A stretch of DNA of 64,000 bases from Diplonema japonicum (lineage: Eukaryota > Euglenozoa > Diplonemea > Diplonemida > Diplonemidae), in the NCBI GenBank assembly GCA_964019335.1, contig OZ025755.1:218263-282262 (forward strand), in the 5' to 3' direction. The notes beneath the pieces are model-generated. The model saw only the letters and a list, made by a program, of their open reading frames with translations, made no database searches and was not told the origin of the DNA. Positions 44,192 through 55,810 of this stretch are shown here, piece after piece (position 1 is the first letter of the stretch; each line of letters starts with the position of its first letter). Position numbers and translations under genes: made by a program.

Positions 44192-47100
44192 TTAAGTATC
44201 ACTGGGCCTTCGAATTGAATAACCGAGGTCAGTTGTGGCACAACAGTGAGGGCGGTATGTCAGATTCATCGAATCATCCTGTTTTTTTTTTTTTCTTTTT
44301 TCTTTTTTTTTCCCTCCCACCGGAAACAAACATACCACAACAATAGAAATTTTCCCATCAGGAGATGACAGTCTGCCTGTGTTAGGGAACCCCATGATAA
44401 CATCACCTTCAAAGAGCTCTCCTGTTTGGAGGAGGCCCTTGCCCTTTCCGTTGGGTGTACCCTGCACACCCACCTCTCCCTCCCATATGAACCCTGAAAG
44501 GAAGAAGCCTTGGGTGGTGAGGTCTGGTGACGAGATCACACCCCACCCTTCAGCCTTCCCGTTCACCATCCTCCCGTTGAAGTGCACCCCCGTCTCTAAG
44601 TAGTGTACGGTGCAGAACCCGTTCAGAGCTTGGTTTTCGAACCTGCCTTGTTCCGTCCTGTCTTTTAGCTTCCGTGTTCCTTCCTTTATCTCATAGTTGT
44701 CGAAGGTGCCTGTCCAGTCTTCCATTAAGTGGCCGTATCGTAGCCACGTAGCCCTCTCGACCTCGCCGTTGTTCACTTCGTACGCCACAATGGACCCCGT
44801 CTCCCGCACCTCTAGTACGCCGTCCACGAGCATGCCATCCTTGAAAGTCCCTATCTCTTTGAAGGCCAGCCCGTCGATGGCTCGCACGCCCTGTACAAGC
44901 GCACCGTCCTGGAAGACGCCCTCCCACAGCTCCAACGGCGACAATGAGTTTATGGATGCGGTGCCCTTCCCGGACAGCCGTCCGCCCTCTGTCTCGATGT
45001 TGTAGATGTTCCCGTTGCACGTCATGCACTCGATGGTCCCTGTCGGTCGGCCTTCTTCATTGCGTTCGCCTTGCAGGAGGACGTACGTCTCACGCCGCTT
45101 CCCGCCCCAGTAGTCGAAGGCGGCCTCCACGGGTGGTGAGAGAAAAGGTGCCGAGACCTTCCCCCGGACAGGTGCGAAGGAGCCGTCGAAGAAGCCTTCA
45201 ATGACAACGCCCGACAGGTGGCGCAGTGTGCCCTCTCCCACAGGCACGCCGTTTGAAAAAACCCCTTCGAAGAACAAGCCGTGCTTGGAGTCTCCCCAGT
45301 AGCCGCTTCCTTCCAGTCGGCCAGTCGACCAGCTGCCTTTGCACACGAACTGGTTCTTCACATGGATGCCAGTCCCATGCCGCTGCCCCATGTCCCAGTC
45401 GCCCGAGTAGTACCCGTCCCCGTTGTTCCTGACATACAACCCCGCACCGTGTGGCACGCCTTCTCGCAGCTCGCCGTAGTACTTCCCTTTATTCAGCACT
45501 GTGGTGACGTGCTTGACCTTGCGCTTTTTGAATATCGACGTGAAGTCTTTCAGATCCTGGTCGGTGTAGCTCTCCGGTGAGAAGTTCCGTTCCACGGGCG
45601 AGGTCACGCGCTCCAGGTGGAACCCTATGAAAGCTTGCCGCAGGATCACTTGTCTAGCTTCGTCTTGAACCGCTTCTGCGCACCAGTCACGCAGCTGCGT
45701 CGCAACCGTAGCGAGCAGGGAGGAAGTAACTGTTTGGCGCCGTTTTGTGATAGAGATCCTGTGGCGGTACCACTGTTGGGTGACGTAGAGGCAGGCGTGG
45801 TGGTGGTGGATGGACCACGCGTAAGAGTCGAAGGCGTACGGCGAGAAACCCGACTCCAGGCTGAGCACGTTCTGCAGCTTCACATCGAAGAGCTTGAGGC
45901 TGAGCGTCTTAACGACGTCCCTGTACTGCACCGTGAGGTCCTCGCTCAGGGGGATCAACATGGACCGCAGTTGGTGCTGCGTGCAAAGGAACTGCGACCT
46001 CTTCTTCGACACTTTCGCTCCTTCGAACATTGCAGCCACAGACCATGCTGACTTAAGCCACAGTGGCTCTGGAAGATCACGCACCACCTTGATGCACGAT
46101 TCAGCACTGATAATGCCTGTGCACTTCGGGTCCTCAAGCAACCATCGGTCCCGCAATGCCTGCAACGCCTCCTCGTACCCGTGGCCATTCTCGTGCGCCG
46201 TTTGTGAGACACCCTCCAATTCAAAGTGTTCTAGTAGCACAAACACAAATAGGTTCAGGAAGATGAAGACTCCCAACACCATGAATAGGCTGAAGAAGGC
46301 TCTTGCCACACTTCGCTCGACACCGTCCTCTTGTGAGACGGCGAGCATCATGTCGTTCCAGCCCTCTGTGGTGGACACCTGGTAGAGGGTCACGAGTGCC
46401 TTGTACAGGTTGTCGAAGTTGGACCATCTGTTGAAGTCCTTCGAAATGGCGATCCGCCCAAAGAGGTCCACGCCGAACACACCGAATATGAAGAAGACGA
46501 CGAACAAAAGCCCTGCGATGTTGATGAGCGACGGCAGGGCGTTGATGATGGTGCGTAGCACTTTTTGCAGAGTCTTCGCTCGCTTAAAGAGTCGGAGCAT
46601 CCTCCCCACTCGCAGCACGCGGATGCCAGAAGTGGAGGAGGCTGTGGAGGACAGGGCGAGGCCCACCACACTTGCAACCACAATGAGGAAGTCGAACCTG
46701 TTCCACCCCTCGCTGAAGTAGTGCATCGAGAAAATTGAGATTTTGAACGCAGCCTCCGCGGCAAAGATTAAGATGAAGATCCAGTTCGAGATGTAAAGGA
46801 AGTCCGTCATCCCAGTGGGCTGGTGGTAGTGCTGCAGGGCAAGGGTGATGGAGTTCAGCACGATAACTCCTGTGATGCCTGTCTCGAAGTGCGGGGACAT
46901 GACCACATCGTGGATCAATGGGAAATTGGCACCCATCCACGTGCGGTGTTTGGTGTAGTTCCTCTGTAGTTTCGTGTGCAGGATGACCTTCTGTGCACGT
47001 GCCCACTCGTACTGGTTGTCGGTCATGAACAGCTTCCTGTCGCACCCCTTCATCTCTGCGAAACTGTGTATCAGAACACCAATGAACAGGTTCACGAGGA

Positions 47101-50100
47101 AGAATTGTCCGACAACCACGAACGCCACAAAGAACACTGCACTCGTTTGGTTCCCGTTTTTCCAAGGCCCCCTCCCTGGCCCCGGGGCATCCATCGTCCT
47201 GTACATCATCTCGCGCCACTTCTCACCGACTGAGATCTGGAAGAGGGTGAACATGCTCTCGAAGACGTCGTCGAAGGTGAACCAGATGGGTCCCCAGGAT
47301 GCCTCTGCCTGGACGTAGGAGACCCCGAAGGCCTCGCGCACCTCCATCATGTAGGTCCCGTTGCAGGCCTCTTCTGTCCGGATCGCAGGGTTGGAGCACT
47401 CGTACAGCGCTCCCTTGAAGAGGGACACCCCGACAATGGCGAAGATGAACCACACCATCGTCGACACGAAGATCACGTTCTGAATGGACGGCATCGCCGA
47501 CATCACCGCAGTCAGCACCACCTTCATCTCAGGGGAGCCCGAGGTAACTAGGCGCAGGATGCGCAGCGACCGGAAGCTCCGCAGCGTCGGCACGAACAAC
47601 CCGATAACTGAGGTCACCACAACCACAGCGTCGATCACGTTCCACTTGTCGTTGAAAAACCCGCACCACCCCCACGCCAGGATCTTCGTCACCATCTCCA
47701 ACGAGAACAGCGACACGAACACAAAGTCCCCTACCCGCAGCACCCGGTACAGGCCAGGCTGGTTGTCCTCCACAGACGGGTTGTCAACCGCAATGAAGAT
47801 CAGGTTGATAACAATCACCACAAGTACCATCAGGTCGAAGTAGGTCCATGTAACTATATCGTAGGCAACCTCCCGCGCGCGTGTCGCGTCCAGGGGTCCG
47901 CAGGTGGTGATATTTGTTTTTGTAGAGGATTCACGTGTGAAAGCCAGGAACCTTGAAAGTCTTGCGGAGCATGTTCTGCGGGGCACGTCAGGCGCGAAGT
48001 GCATTTCATCAGTGTTCTGACACGGCAGCTGGTCGTCTGTAACACACCTGCGGATGGACGAGGTCCCGATGACGGGCTTGGCACGCTTCTCAACGGTGAC
48101 TTGCACCCCATCGTCTTCGAAGGTGTAGACTGACATGCTGCGCTCCGCCTTGCGTGCTCCTATGGGTAATAAAATTTCGCTAGCGATGTTGAAACCGGAG
48201 TCCTTGCGTCGTGATCTTAGAGACCGCCGCTTGGGCCCAGCACCAGTGGACGGTGCCTCGGTATTGTAGGTGGTGGTGCTCCAGCTCACTTTACTGGTGC
48301 TCATATCCATGAGGGGGCGCATCGGTGCTGGTGGACGCTTCTCGCTCTCGTCTAGGTCAAGGCAAGGCGGTGTCGACACGATGATGCGGGGCACCAGGAA
48401 GTTGTCGTCCACAGCAGGTTTCAGGTCCATGCCTGACGCATTCAGATTGTCAGCGATGTCCTCCAGTAACGACGTGTTGTTGTTGTTCACATAGACCTCT
48501 TCACCCTCTGGTGGTGTGATGACAATGTCAAACACAGGCTGATCCTCGGACAGCAGTGTCACTGGCTCCGACAAGATGTCGGGGTGCAAGTTGTCCTGCT
48601 TCTTGCCCTTGGTAGGGCTCGCAACGTTGGACTCCAACACGTCATCCTCGGAGCTCAGCAAGGACAGAAAGCTTCTCTCCTTCGTCACTGCAATATCATC
48701 CCCGCCGGTGCTGTCGCTGTCAGGTTCCACTAGCCTTAGCTCTAACACAGGCTTCGCTTTCTTGGCCTCTTCACCTTGCTCTTTCTCCACTGCAAGTTCA
48801 ACGCTCTTGCTGAAGCTATCGATCAGAATGGCTATCAACAGGTTCAGTAAAATGTAGTTCCCCAGCAGGAACAGCGTCACGAAGTAAACGATCGCCGCTG
48901 CTCCGGTTCGCTGTATGGTGTTCTTCATGATCTGTGCCCAGTTCTCGCCTGTCACGACCACGAACACCGTCAGTGCGGAGGCACCTAGGTTCTCGAACCC
49001 ACATCGTCCATCGTCGTCCTTGCACGCGAAGAGCTGCACCCCCATCACAGAGTAGATGAACAGGAACAACATCACGATGATGCTGAGGTACCCAACAGCT
49101 GATATCGCCTCGGAGACCTGCATCATGAATTCCTCAAGGCCGTTGAAATTCTTCACCAGCCTGAACATCCTAGCGAGCCTGAAGCCGCGAAGCGCGGTGA
49201 ACCCTGTGCTACCAGAGCCGGGGCTTGGTGTGATTATCTCCGGAATGGATACCAAAACCAGCAGGAAGTCGAAGGTGTTGTAGTTGTCGGAGAAGTACAA
49301 CTCAGGTGTCATCCCGATGATCTTGAGAATGGCCTCCATGAGGAACATGTGCACAGACACGAAGTTGATCCAATCAATGAAAGCCTTCCACGTGCTACCA
49401 ATGGTGTAGTGGTCCATCGAGAGGGCGATAATGTTCACAACAGTGAGGGTTGTGATGAAGACCTCGAAAGGTGCTGACGTGCTGAAGTCGTACAAAACGT
49501 CGACGACGGGGTTCTTCTGATAGTTGGGACACATCTTGCACCTGATGCTCTCGTCCATCGGTTCCTCCTGCAAGTAGACGGTGTTGTTCCACAGCAGAGA
49601 GTGTGTAGTAGCTAGCAGCGTCGGCTCGTCTTCGCTGAGAAGGCTTTCGTCTTCGTTGTCGCTGCACTCCTCCAGCTCCGATTCCTCAATCAGAAACGGC
49701 AAACAGATAACAAGAACAGGATGGAGCAGTGAGCCACCCAGCAACGAGCTTTCCGACAACGCAAGCACCTCAGGCCGCAACCTTGTTGCACGTTTCTCCT
49801 TCTCTGTTACATATACATTCGCCAGGACGGCCAGGATCAAGTTTACAGCGAAGACGTTTCCAAGAAGAGTGCAGAGGAAGAAGTAGATCCAAGCGATGTG
49901 GCCGTTGGCGTCTTGGACGTCCTTCATGTCGTCGGGCCAGTCATCCAGAGACATGAGCTTGAAGGTGAGGAGGAGGGAGCTGAAGATGTTGTCGAAGTTC
50001 AGGACCTCGCGCTTGTAGGTGCCCTCGCGGATGATGCAGCTCTGTCGGACGCCGAGGCCGTTCGTGGAGCAGGAGCGCCCGCTCCCGCAGGTCTCGGTGT

Positions 50101-51613
50101 CGTTGAAGACCAACCAGGGGCGGGAGTTGTAGTCCCCCGTCACGTCGTAGGTGGTCTCGCTGTCCCCTTGGGTCGAGAAGAAGGTTGCGTTCACGGTCCC
50201 CTCCCACGGGGGGTCCAAGTAGCACCGTTGATGGAAGTCTCCAGAAAAGAGCTGTATCCCCAGAATGGCGAAGACCCACATGAGGAGGAAGAACAGGAGG
50301 AAGATGTCGATGGCGAGCGGGAGCGCCGAGGCGAGTGTCGCCATCAGCTGCCGCAACTCCTTCACCCGGTTCATCGTGCGCAAGGGTCGCAGGCACCGCA
50401 GCAGCCGAAGCGCCGTGAAGTTCCCAGACCCCGCCGCCAACGCCGCATACCCAGACAGCACGATCAGGAAGTCCAACCGGTTCCAGAAGGGGACAGGGTC
50501 AGACCGCAAATACGACCCGGGGTGCATCACAAACCCGAGAGCCAGGATCTTCAAAACCATCTCGATCGTGAAGAGCGCCTGGAAAGTGATCTCGGACACC
50601 GAGGTCACCTCCTGCAGCCAGTCCACGTCGTTGAACAGCGGGTCGTCCAGCACAAGCGCGAACCCGTTCAGAATGATCAGCAGCAGCACACCCCTGTCGA
50701 ACCACACATTGTCAATGACCTGCACGAGCCTGATCCTGAAGGTGGACTTGGCCGGGATGCACAGAACGATGCGGTCGACTACGTTGAAGGGGTAGTCCTG
50801 CCGACGGGGGCCAAGCGTCTTGAGGGACATCACACGACGGTGCTCCCGGAAGTTGAATCGTGACAGGGGCGGCTTGTATGTGCGCGTGAAGGTACCTATG
50901 GCAGCTGTCTCGTCAACACGGAAGACAAGCAAGTTGGGTGTGACAGCGGTCACAGAGATGTCTTCGATGTAGCAGGTGACATCGCTCTTCAGCCACCCTT
51001 GAGTGCTGTGCCCCACGGCTGGCACGGATGCTGTCCACCACGTGCAGGAGTTGTTGTGCTGCGTGGTGATGTGTGAGCCGTGTAGACCGAACTTTTTGAC
51101 TGACACACGAAATGCTTGGTGCTCCAGCCCGCAGTGCTGCGACGTGAAGTAATCCACGCACGACCACTCGCCGTAAAAATCGTGCTTCTGGAAGCTATGG
51201 CTGTCCGTCTCTGGGGTGGCTTCTACGCCGTGTCGCTTGAAGACACACAGCACCTCTGTGGTGGGCTTCATCTTGGGAAGGGGTTTGTATGTGAACCCGC
51301 AACATTTCTCTTCCGAAACGCAGTACTCCTTCGCGTCTTCTATTGTGTAGTAGCCGATGGAGTAGTCATGTGTTTTTGCAAAGCTGCCTCTGCGGTAGAT
51401 GAGGGGGTCGTCTTTGCTGGTGAATTGTGCGTACTGTTCAAGAAGACGAGTGGCGGTGGAGGCAGAGGAATGGGTTTGGCGAAGATGTGTGATCAGGTCA
51501 CGGATAGTGGGGTAAATTGCGTATGTGAGGTTTGTAGGGGAGTATGTTCCGGAGTTTGCGTACCGCAGGGCGCTGGACGTGGAAGTAGTGGGGTATTCCG
51601 AGGTCCTTTCGCG

Positions 51614-51650
<37 letters not shown>

Positions 51651-51892
51651 TCCTCGTCTTCTTTTTTTCGTTCTTCGTCCTCTGTTGCGTCCCCTTCGCT
51701 GGTCGTCTCCTTGCCTTCCTCTTCCTCTTCCTCTTCCTCTTCCTCTTCCCCCTCCCCTTCTCCTTCGTTGTACTCAGTATCGGACCGGAACTCCAGCACC
51801 GGCGCCCCCTGACCCATTGGTACGGTGTACGAAAAAACTGGCGAGTTGGCAATTGCGCTCTCGCTTTCCTCATCCATCATGCTTTCCTTCAT
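44192..51892 (-). CDS. Cav-like four-domain voltage-gated channel with C-terminal MORN repeats, gene 2 (2,547 aa, 2 exons)
   Basis: Exon 1 is 51892-44336 and exon 2 is 44278-44192. The 57-nt intron (GTATGT...AACAG) is largely A-runs and lacks an in-frame stop, so retention would only add 19 residues. The N-terminus carries long polyE tracts (about 50-95), then the same Cys-containing domain as gene 1 (about 150-365). Four 6-TM domains lie at about 390-690, 805-1030, 1345-1610 and 1665-1895, with filters SLDDW, TGENW, VGEKW and TTEGW (D-E-E-E). The Cav-type post-IVS6 segment is present (EDPKCTG, VRDLPEPLWL, MLIPLSEDLTVQYRDVVKTL). MORN-like repeats fill about 2135-2515 (GYYSGDWDMGQRHGTGIHV). 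A voltage-gated Ca2+ influx role at a plasma or flagellar membrane is inferred. Confidence 0.9.
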
Positions 51893-53066
51893 TGATACCG
51901 TGACAAACTATCTCGTTCCTGCATTGTGGGTTTTTTTTCCTCTTTTTTTTCCCCTTTCTTCCTTGCCCAATCCTGCGGGGGTGATGTTTTTCCCCCCCCC
52001 CCTTTTTTTCCCCTTCATTTCTTGTTTTCAATATGGACGCAACAGGGAAACCCCCATCGAAAACACCGTTTCATTCCTTGCCGAGATGACAGCTTTCATG
52101 TTGAAATCATAAAAGTTAATCTTACGCTGTGCTGCCTGAGGAACAAGCTCGTGGGAGGGCGTACCGTCTGCTGTCCGAGGCCGGGTACACAAATCCAAAA
52201 CAGCAAGGCTTAAGCATCAGAGGGGAAAGGGTGCACAAAAAAAAAGGGGGGCACCATCGTAGAGATGACTATTTTCTTTTTTTGATGAAAAGCAGCAAGA
52301 AAAACAGGAGTAAGGGCAAAAGGCAGCTAGTGTATTTCTCGTTTTTTTTTTTTTTTTTTTTTTTTTTGTTTCCTTTTTTTTTTTTTAGTTCATTTTTCTC
52401 ACCTTGACTCATTCCCCTCTTCCTCTGTTTTCATTGTTGATGTGTTTAGTCGTCCTAATGTTTTTTTTCTTTCCTTTTTATATTTATTTATTTACTTTTT
52501 TTTTCTGCCTCTTGTCTTACAAAAACACTTCGGCAACACCGGTTCTTGCATTAAAAGAAAAAAGAAAAGAAAAAAAATACTGCTGAGGGGAAATAATGTG
52601 AGGAAAAAAGAAATATTGCCGGTTTTAAATACATACGAGAAGGCAGACCCTTCAAACAAGGCTATATTTTTTCCTCCTTCTCCATATTGTTCCTCAACAA
52701 TAGGGGGGGGAAAGAAAAATAAAGAAGCAAGAGACAACCTCAAAACAGGATAACCCAGGCTTGCTCTGACGGATGGTAGGGGAAAACTGGGTCGAAAAAA
52801 AAAAATGTAAGGCAGACTTACTTCTTAAACTTTATAAAGGAGTTATGACTAACGAATTGCAAGCGTATTTTGCCCTCAAAAATACATCAAAAAAAAAGCA
52901 AACCTTAGCCCCCCTTTTCTGAGGTTTTCTCAGGAGAAGAAAAAAAAGACGGGAGGGGAAAACAAAATGTGCAATAAAAAAACAACATAAAACGCGCCCC
53001 CCCCCCCCCCCCCCCCCATAGACTGAGAACCGGAAAAAGGAAAAAAGAGGACACATCTCTTTTTTT
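51893..53066. other. Intergenic region with long homopolymers
   Basis: The 51900-52260 part has mixed composition and follows the channel start on the minus strand, so it may be 5' UTR. The rest holds T-, A- and C-runs (C21 at 52997-53017). No gene is recognised. Confidence 0.5.
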
Positions 53067-54574
53067 TTATAGCCTCCTGAGGTTCGAATCGTGGACCATC
53101 TGGGTTTTTTTTTTTTTTTTTTTTTTTTTCTTTCCCACACACCTTAAACAGTGCCACATTACATCCTGCGGAGGTGAGCAAGGATATGACTATCCAGACA
53201 AGCTTGACCAGCCCGTGCGGGTAGGAGGGATATGATGCTGAGGCGAAGAAGATGACCCACGGTGCAGCCCAGAGCGCGCAGTGAGACCACTCGAGCCTCA
53301 ACCTCACGGAATAGACCCGCTTGAAAAGGAAGGCGGCCGAGTGGTAGAGGCACAAGGCATAGTACGTGAGGAACAGGGGCCACGCAAGCCCAGGGGGTGT
53401 GATCCCTGGGGTCACCACTCTGCCCACAATCAATGAACACCCCGACAGCACAACACCAACGATGACCGCAGTGCAGGAGCTCTTTCCCCACGTGAACCAC
53501 ACCCCAGGACGGTTGTCGGGGTCCGCATCAGTCGGCAGTGGAGGCGGTGCCTTAGAGGTGTGCTGCTTCTTCGCAATCTTTTTAATATTATTATTGATTT
53601 TTTTTTCTTCTTTTTCTTTTTTTTTTTTTTTTTTTCCCCCATTTATATACCTCGACCAAAAGAAAGTGCACAACGGGCGCAGCCACCAAAAGCAGAATCT
53701 GCCAAGGGTAGTCTGTGTAGCTATCGACCCTGTTTCTGAACTTCAGCCACAGCCAGTGCATGTCCATCAGCGGGTAGCACCACCACCACCACGGCTTGCC
53801 GAAGGTGGCAATCGGGTAGGTCATGGTGACGATATCCTCAGCCTTCCCCCACGGCCCCCCCCACGACATCTTCTCGTAATAATAAATGTGGTGCATGTTG
53901 TAGGGAACAGGGAGGCGGTTCATGCGGTCTGTGCTGGGCGGCTTGTCGCGCGTCCACTCGGGGGCTGCGTTGAAGTTCTCGAAGTACGAGTTGATGAAGC
54001 CTTGGTCTGCACCGTCGAAGGACTTGAGGGTGTTGAGCTTCTGGATCATGTCCGTGAAGACAGCATGGTCAGGCTTCACTACTAGAATGGCGGTGTGGAA
54101 GCTGATGGGGTTGAAGAACACAGCGCAGAAGTCGCCACAATTAAACAGGAAGTCCGCATGCTGCAGGACCACCACGTCTGCATCCAGGAATATGACCTTA
54201 TTGTACTGTGTCAGGTCCCAAATGCGGAGCTTGTTGAGGGAGAAGGCGAATCGCTGCAGCGTTTGGGTCCAAGGGCTCTCGATGTTGTCCACCCAAATTA
54301 GCTTCACCCCATCGTCTTGGAACCCTTTCGCGTACCTTGCCTGTGTCCCCTTTGCGATCAGCACCACTCGGTCTGCCTCGCTCCCACTGTCTTTGATGCT
54401 CTGCATCAGCACCCTTGCAGCCAGAAAATACTCATCGTCATTCTTTCCCGCCTCGTAGTAGATCGTTACCCACGCATTCTTCGCGATCCGTTGCTCACCC
54501 GTAGTAGTAGCCACCATCCCCTGCTCTTCTGTCACGGCCATGCCGAGCGTGCATAGCAGTATCAGTAACCTCAT
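53067..54574 (-). CDS. GT8 glycosyltransferase with multi-spanning C-terminal tail (463 aa, 3 exons)
   Basis: Exons are 54574-53651, 53577-53143 and 53099-53067. Introns are 73 nt (GTATAT...AAAAAG) and 43 nt (GTGTGT...CCCAG). The first acceptor is the least certain, since two other AGs lie within 12 nt. A signal peptide (about 1-15) is followed by a glycogenin-like GT8 domain: the DxD metal site in FLDADVVVL (131-133), then GADQGFINSYF (188-198), HHIYYYEKMSWGG and FGKPWWWW (258-265). The tail has one helix at about 290-306 and several more in exon 2 (for example LAWPLFLTYYALCLYHSAAF). This layout resembles plant PGSIP6/IPUT1-type Golgi glucuronosyl- and glucosyltransferases more than soluble glycogenin. 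Exon 3 adds MVHDSNLRRL. Confidence 0.78.
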
Positions 54575-54828
54575 GTTCTTCTTTCTTGCTTCTTTCTTTT
54601 TTTTTTTTTTAAATTATCCCCCCCGCTCCTAAAGGGTTGATTTTTTTTTTATTGTTGTTTCGTCTTTTTCTGAAGTTGAATGAAGGTTTTTTTTTTCCGA
54701 AGGGGTGGGGGGTCTATGGCTGATGGTAGTAGATATAAGTCAGCAAGCATTCGTGAATCACACCCTTCACCAAACTTTCACATAACACTTTCAGTTTCTT
54801 CTTTTTTTGTTGCAGCTTGTTTGGCACT

Positions 54829-55190
54829 CTAGTCGAAGAGACCGAAGTCGTCCATGCCCTCGTCGGACTCCTCGACAGGGGCAGCCGCGGCGGCCTGTGT
54901 GTGGTGTTAAAGGAAAAAATGAAACATACAGGGGCAGCGGCGCCACCAGCGGGGGCAGCAGCGGCAGCGGAGCCACCACCACCACCACCACCACCGCACG
55001 AGGCAAGCTTCGTGTTGCCCTCAGCGATGATCTCCTTGATGTCCTTACCCTCAAGCTGTGCGAAGAGGTCCTTGATCTTGGCATCGTCGGCCTCGCCACC
55101 AACAGCGGTCACGATCTTCTTGACGTCCTTCTCGCTGGGAGACTCGGTACCAGCGGCCTGGGCGAGGAGGTAGGCGGCAATGTATCTCAT
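54829..55190 (-). CDS. 60S acidic ribosomal protein P2, copy A (108 aa, 2 exons)
   Basis: Exon 1 is 55190-54930 and exon 2 is 54894-54829. The 35-nt intron (GTATGT, TTTAAC branch-like site, CACACAG) sits in the Ala-rich hinge. The protein starts MRYIAAYLLAQAAGTESPS, typical of P2 rather than P1. It has a Gly8/Ala-rich hinge and, after splicing, ends EESDEGMDDFGLFD, the conserved stalk tail that recruits translation factors. P1/P2 dimers bind uL10 (P0) to form the ribosomal stalk. Without splicing the tail would be lost. Copy B lies 485 bp upstream in the same orientation. Confidence 0.97.
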
Positions 55191-55313
55191 TTTCTTTTTT
55201 TTTTAAAAGTAAAGGGAAAGGCAACAAGCTGGGAGGGAAATGATGCAGACAAGTCGCACAAGAAAGCAAGCAATGACTTAAATAAGAAGGACTGTTGCAT
55301 GTAGTTCAACACT

Positions 55314-55675
55314 CTAGTCGAAGAGACCGAAGTCGTCCATGCCCTCGTCGGACTCCTCGACAGGGGCAGCCGCGGCGGCCTGTGTGTGGTGTTAAAAGAT
55401 AAAATGAAACATACAGGGGCAGCGGCGCCACCAGCGGGGGCAGCAGCGGCAGCGGAGCCACCACCACCACCACCACCACCGCACGAGGCAAGCTTCGTGT
55501 TGCCCTCAGCGATGATCTCCTTGATGTCCTTACCCTCAAGCTGTGCGAAGAGGTCCTTGATCTTGGCATCGTCGGCCTCGCCACCAACAGCAGTCACGAT
55601 CTTCTTGACGTCCTTCTCGCTGGGAGACTCGGTACCAGCGGCCTGGGCGAGGAGGTAGGCGGCAATGTATCTCAT
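55314..55675 (-). CDS. 60S acidic ribosomal protein P2, copy B (108 aa, 2 exons)
   Basis: Exon 1 is 55675-55415 and exon 2 is 55379-55314, again with a 35-nt intron at the same position. The two copies encode the same protein. I see one silent exon difference (GCG/GCA-type, in the ATAVGGEAD region on the coding strand) and three or so intron differences, while the upstream and downstream sequence is unrelated. That points to a recent duplication or continuing gene conversion confined to the transcribed unit. Carrying two copies would raise expression. Confidence 0.97.
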
Positions 55676-55810
55676 TTTAAGTGTTTTTTTTTTTTTTTTT
55701 TTCCTTCTTTTTTAATTCAATCTTTTTTTTTTTTTTTTTTTTTTTTTTGTTTAGGAAGGAAAGGAGATTCGGGCACAATACAGGGGGAAAAGAACAATAA
55801 ATGAATAAGA

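Noticed and set aside
52930-53673. Separate membrane-protein gene downstream of the GT8 gene
   Set aside because: It overlaps the GT8 gene's 3' end and joins it in frame through a GTATAT...AG intron, so it is better read as exons 2 and 3 of that gene.
54714-54829. Extended C-termini of the two P2 proteins read through the hinge
   Set aside because: They arise from reading the 35-nt introns; splicing restores the conserved DDFGLFD end.
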